Part shown: piece after piece, positions 59,460-64,000 of the stretch | How positions within the stretch are numbered: the stretch's first letter is position 1 | Layout of the letters: the number at the start of each line of letters is the position of its first letter | Source of the DNA: UBA1433 sp964581565 | GTDB taxonomy: Bacteria; Bacillota; Clostridia; Eubacteriales; UBA1433 | Reading direction: 5' to 3' | DNA: 64,000 bases | Assembly: GCA_964581565.1 (NCBI GenBank) | Contig: CAZOOZ010000001.1 | Coordinates: 310,001 to 374,000, forward strand | Program-made: the position numbers and the translations under genes | The notes under the pieces: generated by a model | Databases searched by the model: none | Told to the model about the DNA's origin: nothing | What the model saw: the letters and a program-made list of their open reading frames with translations, nothing else

Positions 59460-61766
59460 GCGACCGGTTGGCGCTGTATTTAAAAAATCTTCCGTATGGG
59501 GCTTGTAGTGAGGGGAAAATAATCTAAGTCTTAAAGCATTGCTGACGACAAAGACCGAACTGAGCGACATGGCGGCCGCGGCAAACATTGGATTCAGCTT
59601 CCAGCCGAGCAATGAGTAAAACGCGCCTGCCGCGAGGGGAATGCCAAGCGCATTATAGAAAAACGCCCAAAATAAATTTTGTTTGATGTTTTTGATCGTA
59701 GCGTTACTTAGCTGGATAGCTGTGACCGCATCAAGCAGATCACTTTTAATCAGCACAATATCAGCCGATTCAATGGCGATGTCTGTTCCGGCGCCTATGG
59801 CAATACCCACATCGGAGCGCACGAGCGCGGGCGCGTCATTGATGCCGTCTCCCACCATAGCGACTTTTTTACCGTTTTGCTGCAATTTTTTAATTTCTGC
59901 TTCTTTATCTTGCGGCAGCACCTCTGCAAGCACACGGTTCATGCCCAGTTGCTGCTGGATTGCATTTGCCGTGCGACTGTTGTCCCCTGTGAGCATAACC
60001 ACTTCGATATTCATCGATTTAAATTGCTCAATAGCCTCTTTGCTTGTAGGTTTTAATACATCGGCTACCGCGATGATACCTAAAAGTTTTTGATTGTATG
60101 CAAAATATAAAGGGGTTTTGCCGCTTTGGGCAAATTCATCGGAATCATGCTGAAAAACCGAGATATCAATATTTTTTTCTTTCATTAAAGCGTAATTGCC
60201 TGCAATAATCTCACGCCCGTCTACTACGGCAATAATACCTTTGCCTGATATGGAATTAAACTGTGTGGTTTCTTTTAAGACAATGTTTTGCTTTGCGGCA
60301 TAGGCAACAATTGCTTCGGCCAGCGGGTGCTCGGAAGGTTTTTCTATGGATGCTGCGATTTGAAGCAGATCTGTCTCGGTGATATCTGCTGCCGTAATGA
60401 TATCTGTTACTTGAGGTTTGCCCTCTGTTATGGTACCGGTTTTATCAAGTACAATTGTATTAATTAAATGAGCTGTCTCAAGCGCTTCAGCGGATTTAAT
60501 CAAAATACCGTTTGAAGCCCCTTTGCCTGTGCCGACCATAATCGCTACAGGTGTGGCGAGGCCTAATGCGCATGGGCAGGATATAACAAGCACCGAGATG
60601 CCGAGGGATAAGGCAAAATCAAATGATGCACCTGTAAGCAGCCAGATAACAGTCGTTATCACGGCTATTCCAATAACAATAGGAACAAAAATGCCGCTGA
60701 TTTTATCTGCAAGCTTAGATATGGGGGCCTTGGAGGAAGATGCTTCTTCAACAAGCTGTATGATCTGGGCAAGGGTTGTATCGCCGCCGATCTTTTGTGC
60801 TTTAAATTTAAAATACCCTGTTTTATTAATCGTTGCGGCAATGACCTGATCGCCGATATTTTTTTCGACGGGAATGCTTTCGCCTGTAAGAGCCGATTGA
60901 TCAACCGCACTGCTGCCTTCTATAATTACGCCGTCAACAGGGATGCTTTGCCCGGGCCGGATGATAAGGATATCGTCAAGGACAACATCATCAACGGAAA
61001 TCTCCATTTCCTGACCGCCTCGCTGCACAGTGGCTGTTTTAGGAGCGAGATTTATTAATTTTGTAATTGCTTCCGAAGTCCTGCCTTTGCTTTTTGTTTC
61101 CAAATATTTGCCGAGGGTGATTAATGTTAGAATGGTTGCGGCAGATTCGAAATATAGACTCATTGAATATTGGGCCACCATGTCAGGCTGCGCATGGCCA
61201 AGGCCATATCCAATTTTAAATATCGCATAAATTCCATAAAGTACAGCGGCCGAGGAGCCGATAGCGATCAGTGAATCCATATTCGGTGAACGTTTGATGA
61301 GTGTTTTAAAGCCGACTTGATAATATTTTCTGTTGATATATAAAACAGGCAATGTCAGTAAAAATTGAACAAAAGCAAAAGTGAGGGCATTTTCCTGACC
61401 GTGCAGAATGGAAGGAACGGGAATACCCAGCATGTGCCCCATAGCGATATACAAGAGAGGTATTAGAAATATAAAAGAAGTAATCAAGCGTGTTTTCATT
61501 TCTTTAAGTTCTCTTGATATCGGGCTGCTCTGGGAAGCTGAGGAGGGTTTTTTGGTGCCTGTAAGAAAAGCGCCGTAACCGGCATTTTTGACAGCATCTA
61601 TTATTTTAGCGGTATCTGTTTGAGCTTCGTCATATTCTACCGTCATATTATTGGAAAGGAGATTTACATTTACATCTTTTACACCTTCCAGTTTATTTAC
61701 ATTTTTTTGTACGTGAGAACTGCATGCTGTGCAGGTCATGCCTGTAATATCAAATTTTTCTTTCAT
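59226..61766 (-). CDS. copA: Copper-exporting P-type ATPase CopA fused to a C-terminal CopZ-like HMA domain
   Basis: 846 residues from the ATG at 61766 (AAAGGAG upstream). N-terminal HMA domain with C12xxC15 (GMTCTAC), eight membrane spans including the ion-path motif VISCPCALGLATPVA, phosphorylation motif DKTGTITEG, HP motif EHPLAEA, and the hinge MVGDGINDAPAL. The last 72 residues are a second HMA domain (GMSCMHC), the size of a stand-alone CopZ. It is joined by a linker (TGRKGEYH) whose codons include AAAGGAG, a ribosome binding site for an internal ATG at 59444. Exports Cu(I) out of the cytoplasm. Confidence 0.95.
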   Translation of the reverse strand: MKEKFDITGMTCTACSSHVQKNVNKLEGVKDVNVNLLSNNMTVEYDEAQTDTAKIIDAVKNAGYGAFLTGTKKPSSASQSSPISRELKEMKTRLITSFIFLIPLLYIAMGHMLGIPVPSILHGQENALTFAFVQFLLTLPVLYINRKYYQVGFKTLIKRSPNMDSLIAIGSSAAVLYGIYAIFKIGYGLGHAQPDMVAQYSMSLYFESAATILTLITLGKYLETKSKGRTSEAITKLINLAPKTATVQRGGQEMEISVDDVVLDDILIIRPGQSIPVDGVIIEGSSAVDQSALTGESIPVEKNIGDQVIAATINKTGYFKFKAQKIGGDTTLAQIIQLVEEASSSKAPISKLADKISGIFVPIVIGIAVITTVIWLLTGASFDFALSLGISVLVISCPCALGLATPVAIMVGTGKGASNGILIKSAEALETAHLINTIVLDKTGTITEGKPQVTDIITAADITETDLLQIAASIEKPSEHPLAEAIVAYAAKQNIVLKETTQFNSISGKGIIAVVDGREIIAGNYALMKEKNIDISVFQHDSDEFAQSGKTPLYFAYNQKLLGIIAVADVLKPTSKEAIEQFKSMNIEVVMLTGDNSRTANAIQQQLGMNRVLAEVLPQDKEAEIKKLQQNGKKVAMVGDGINDAPALVRSDVGIAIGAGTDIAIESADIVLIKSDLLDAVTAIQLSNATIKNIKQNLFWAFFYNALGIPLAAGAFYSLLGWKLNPMFAAAAMSLSSVFVVSNALRLRLFSPHYKPHTEDFLNTAPTGRKGEYHMKKEKIIQIEGMSCMHCKAAVEKALNSIDGVSASVDLDKKIAVVSAEESISDQILTDSVTNAGYEVISVTEK

Positions 61767-61788
61767 AGGATCTCCTTTCGAACAGACT

Positions 61789-61843
61789 ATACTCCCCCTG
61801 GGGTATTTAATTATAATATAACTTTGCATATCTATTTTGTCAA
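61789..61843 (-). promoter_or_regulatory. copA promoter with CsoR operator
   Basis: On the minus strand: -35 TTGACA (61843-61838), 17 bp, -10 TATATT (61820-61815). Immediately downstream is the GC-rich palindrome ATACCCCAGGGGGAGTAT (61806-61789), the CsoR-type copper box, covering the expected transcription start. Confidence 0.85.
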
Positions 61844-62051
61844 CAGGTTTTATAAATATACCCAAAAGTATTTTTTACAGCGTTCTAAATAACCCCATAA
61901 AATTTATATATGATAAAATGAGATAAATTGCGACTTGCTTTTACAAAAATGTATCAAAAATGACCAAAAAAACTTGCTATTTTATAATTGATACGTTATC
62001 ATTATTGATATTTACAGGATAAAAATTATTCAAAAAGATTAAGGAATTTTC

Positions 62052-62696
62052 ATGGCTAAAGCATATAAAAAATACTGTGATTTGTTGCATAAACTCGACG
62101 GAGTCTTAAATGTAAAATTCGTTGATGACCAAGAAGGAAACATTGTCGAACTCCATGTACTGGCCAGCAAATCTATTCATCCTAAACAACTTGTAAGAAA
62201 TATTGAATCTGCTTTATTATCTAAATATGACTTTACCATTGATCGAAAGATAATCAGCATTGCTCAAATAGAAAGCGAGCTTTATGCATTGCCTGAACGA
62301 TTAAAATTCCAGGCATTGAATCTTAGATATACTTCAACCTCAGAGGTGCTTGTATCGGTTGAACTTCAGAAAGATAATGAAGTTTATGCAGCAAACGAGA
62401 GTGCCAATACAGCCAACACAGATATAAAACTTGCGGTAGGCAGCGCAGCTATTACGGCAGTGCATCAATATATAGAGCATAAAGAAGTTTTTGAACTTAT
62501 AAAAATACATACTGAAATTCTTTGTGAACGGGAAATTGTAATCTGTGTGGTATCCTACAGTGAGAATAAGAATACCGAAGAATTATTGGTCGGGACTTGT
62601 TTTGTCACCAGTGATATGAATATTGCAACTGTAAAAGCTATTTTAAATGCGGTCAACAGAAAAATTTGTTTATTGAATTTAAAAGCAAAGAAATAA
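62052..62696 (+). CDS. Conserved protein of unknown function next to the HD-GYP gene
   Basis: 214 residues, cytoplasmic, no membrane segment. The N-terminal half (residues 10-80) has a conserved-looking pattern: LDGVLNVKFVDDQEGNIVEL, HVLASKSIHPKQLVRNIESA, LLSKYDFTIDRKIISIAQI. The same kind of HVLA-x-PKQ-x-VRxIES-x-L block occurs in uncharacterised proteins of other Firmicutes and actinobacteria, from memory. The second half (about 85-214) looks like a mixed alpha/beta domain. Function not known. A weak AGGAA site precedes the ATG. Confidence 0.6.
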   Translation: MAKAYKKYCDLLHKLDGVLNVKFVDDQEGNIVELHVLASKSIHPKQLVRNIESALLSKYDFTIDRKIISIAQIESELYALPERLKFQALNLRYTSTSEVLVSVELQKDNEVYAANESANTANTDIKLAVGSAAITAVHQYIEHKEVFELIKIHTEILCEREIVICVVSYSENKNTEELLVGTCFVTSDMNIATVKAILNAVNRKICLLNLKAKK

Positions 62697-62703
62697 GAAT
62701 AAA

Positions 62704-62917
62704 GTAAACCCGAACAAAGAAAAACCTTTTTTTACAAAAGCGAAGCGAATATAGCCTGATTATTAGCGGAATTCAGAGTCTAATATAGGAGGCTATATCA
62801 TGAACAAAGCAAAGGTAATGTCAGTATTGGGAACAATCGCTACTTTCTTAATTACAAGTGGTGCCCTTTTCAGATGGAGATAAGATTTAATGTTATTTAA
62901 ACTTTGTTCGGGTTTGC
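62704..62917 (+). ncRNA. 16-bp inverted repeat enclosing a 27-aa peptide gene
   Basis: GTAAACCCGAACAAAG (62704-62719) and CTTTGTTCGGGTTTGC (62902-62917) are exact inverses apart from one G-U pair. The 182 bases between contain a complete small gene with AGGAGG site. The pairing would place the peptide gene in the loop of a long-range RNA stem, or mark the ends of a small mobile element. Confidence 0.55.
62800..62883 (+). CDS. 27-residue hydrophobic peptide
   Basis: ATG at 62800 with AGGAGG seven bases upstream, reading to TAA at 62881. The product has a charged start (MNKAKV), a hydrophobic middle (VLGTIATFLITSGALF) and a basic aromatic end (RWR). It could be a signalling peptide precursor, a membrane-active toxin-like peptide or a regulatory leader. 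It lies inside a 16-bp inverted repeat and 74 nt before the HD-GYP gene. No family recognised. Confidence 0.55.
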   Translation: MNKAKVMSVLGTIATFLITSGALFRWR

Positions 62918-62957
62918 TATATTCTTATGCAGAGATGAAAATTTCAGGAGTAGATGC

Positions 62958-64000
62958 ATGAAACTCTCTCAAAAAATATATTGTAGTGTGATTATTACAA
63001 TAGGCAGCATTATCGGTTTATTCTGTATCAGAGATACTATATTAGATTTATACCATTCTCAGCAATTAATAAACGATATTATCAGCCTCGTTTTGCTTAT
63101 AGGCATTTATATCGCTTTTTATTGTCTTCCTCTTTATATCAATGAAAATCTTACAATCGATATGACTTTCATGGTCATTGTTGCGATGATTATGACGCAT
63201 GGATATACATTTGCGATATTTGTTATCATCATTGCTACACCGTTTTATTATGAAAAAGATATTAAGACGGATAAAGTGTATAATATTTTCAATATTCCGC
63301 CGATTAAAACATTTTTTAATCTGGCGAACTTTATTATTTCAACGGCGTTGGCCGGCCTTGCATTTAAAGCGTTGGGGGGGATTTACGGGCATATCGAGCT
63401 TCCTCAAGTGCTGTTGCCATATCTCGGATTGGTTGCGTCGATGGTATTTATTAACACAGTCGTTTTACTGGTTTTATTTTATATAGAAGATAAGAAAGTA
63501 GCTGTTTTTTCATTGCTAGATGCGTTCAAAACTTTCATTATCAATATGTTTGCTGCGGCGCCGATTGGATTTTTCTTTGCAATACTTTTGAATTTGAACG
63601 GCGGGATTTATTTATCTGTTCTTTTCACCATTCCAATGCTTTTGGCAAGATATGCATTTAAGCTCTACATAAAGAGCAAAATCCAATATGAAGAAATGAT
63701 CCGTGCTTTTGCGAAAACAATAGAAATTAAAGATCCGTATACAATTGGACATTCTGTTCGTGTCGAGAGATACTGCCTTGCAATTGGAATGAAGATGGGA
63801 CTGCTGCCGACAAGGCTCGAGCGGCTCAAAGTTGCGGCTTTGCTGCATGATATAGGGAAAATTGGTATAGACGACAGAATACTCAACAAACCGTCGACAT
63901 TGACGGGAAAAGAAAGGGAGCAAATTCAAACACATCCCGATAAAGGAACAAGAATACTTGAGAATGTTACAATAGATAAGAAGATTCTTCAAATGATACA
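62958..64000 (+). CDS. Membrane HD-GYP domain protein, 3' end outside the window
   Basis: 347 codons are visible from the ATG at 62958 (CAGGAG upstream) to the right edge. Residues 1-235 hold six to eight membrane spans (first at 8-24, then 40-60, 70-93, 122-142, 150-175, 190-213, 215-235). The HD-GYP phosphodiesterase domain begins at about 245: H265 (GHSVRVE), the metal pair H297-D298 in LLHDIGKIGI, and THPDKGTRIL. The GYP motif itself is beyond the edge. Expected to degrade cyclic di-GMP at the membrane, or to use an intracellular signal related to it. Confidence 0.88.
   Translation, partial: MKLSQKIYCSVIITIGSIIGLFCIRDTILDLYHSQQLINDIISLVLLIGIYIAFYCLPLYINENLTIDMTFMVIVAMIMTHGYTFAIFVIIIATPFYYEKDIKTDKVYNIFNIPPIKTFFNLANFIISTALAGLAFKALGGIYGHIELPQVLLPYLGLVASMVFINTVVLLVLFYIEDKKVAVFSLLDAFKTFIINMFAAAPIGFFFAILLNLNGGIYLSVLFTIPMLLARYAFKLYIKSKIQYEEMIRAFAKTIEIKDPYTIGHSVRVERYCLAIGMKMGLLPTRLERLKVAALLHDIGKIGIDDRILNKPSTLTGKEREQIQTHPDKGTRILENVTIDKKILQMI

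Noticed and set aside
1..64000. CRISPR array, insertion sequences, complete prophage or plasmid functions
   Set aside because: No regularly spaced repeats, transposase, integrase, terminase, portal or Rep-like product is visible. The M15 peptidase alone does not make a prophage.

Overview
The window looks like chromosomal DNA of a low-G+C Gram-positive anaerobe, most likely a member of the Bacillota (class Clostridia or close to it). The pointers are strong AGGAGG-type ribosome binding sites, a lysine riboswitch on the diaminopimelate genes, a tryptophan T-box leader on the trp operon, a CotF-like spore coat protein, CsoR-type copper control and the infC-rpmI-rplT order. I cannot name a genus. 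No rRNA, CRISPR array, complete insertion sequence or recognisable prophage is present.

Left part (1-30 kb). After a truncated methyltransferase come single genes: NYN/OST-HTH protein, copper-storing four-helix protein, PPC-domain protein, spore coat protein, GntR regulator. Then follows lysine/DAP biosynthesis (asd-dapA-dapB-dapH) under a lysine riboswitch, with a divergent M20 amidohydrolase that probably supplies the N-acetyl-DAP deacetylase step. A YyaL-type thioredoxin-domain protein is followed by a large stand-alone gene (11895-16283) joining a calcineurin-like phosphoesterase to a NACHT NTPase and a long helical C-terminus. This has the architecture of a STAND-type antiviral sensor and is the best candidate for an undescribed system here. 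A perR-katG peroxide-defence pair, a small DUF2089 operon and the complete trp operon (trpEGDCF-aroF-trpBA, T-box controlled, with a DAHP synthase inside it) complete this part.

Middle (29-41 kb). A lone RES-domain protein, a phosphosugar mutase divergent from phosphoglucose isomerase, a short FtsH-like protease, an iron-sulfur aldo/keto reductase, infC-rpmI-rplT with its leader, a GH36-like glycosidase coupled to a cysteine-rich small protein, and six tRNA genes (Val, Asp, Phe, Gly, Cys, Leu).

Right part (40-64 kb). A NitT/TauT-type ABC importer lies behind an unidentified terminator-bearing leader. Next is an accessory-looking stretch (43.5-54 kb) of small orphan proteins, palindromes and hairpins with a Mbeg1-like hydrolase, a DUF2971 protein, YetF, LemA/DUF2207, a YbjQ-RanBP2 fusion and a peptidoglycan-binding M15 peptidase. 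It continues with a MacAB-like efflux system, a copper operon (csoR, and a copA fused in frame to a copZ-like domain), a conserved protein of unknown function, a 27-residue peptide gene inside an inverted repeat, and a membrane HD-GYP protein cut by the right edge.
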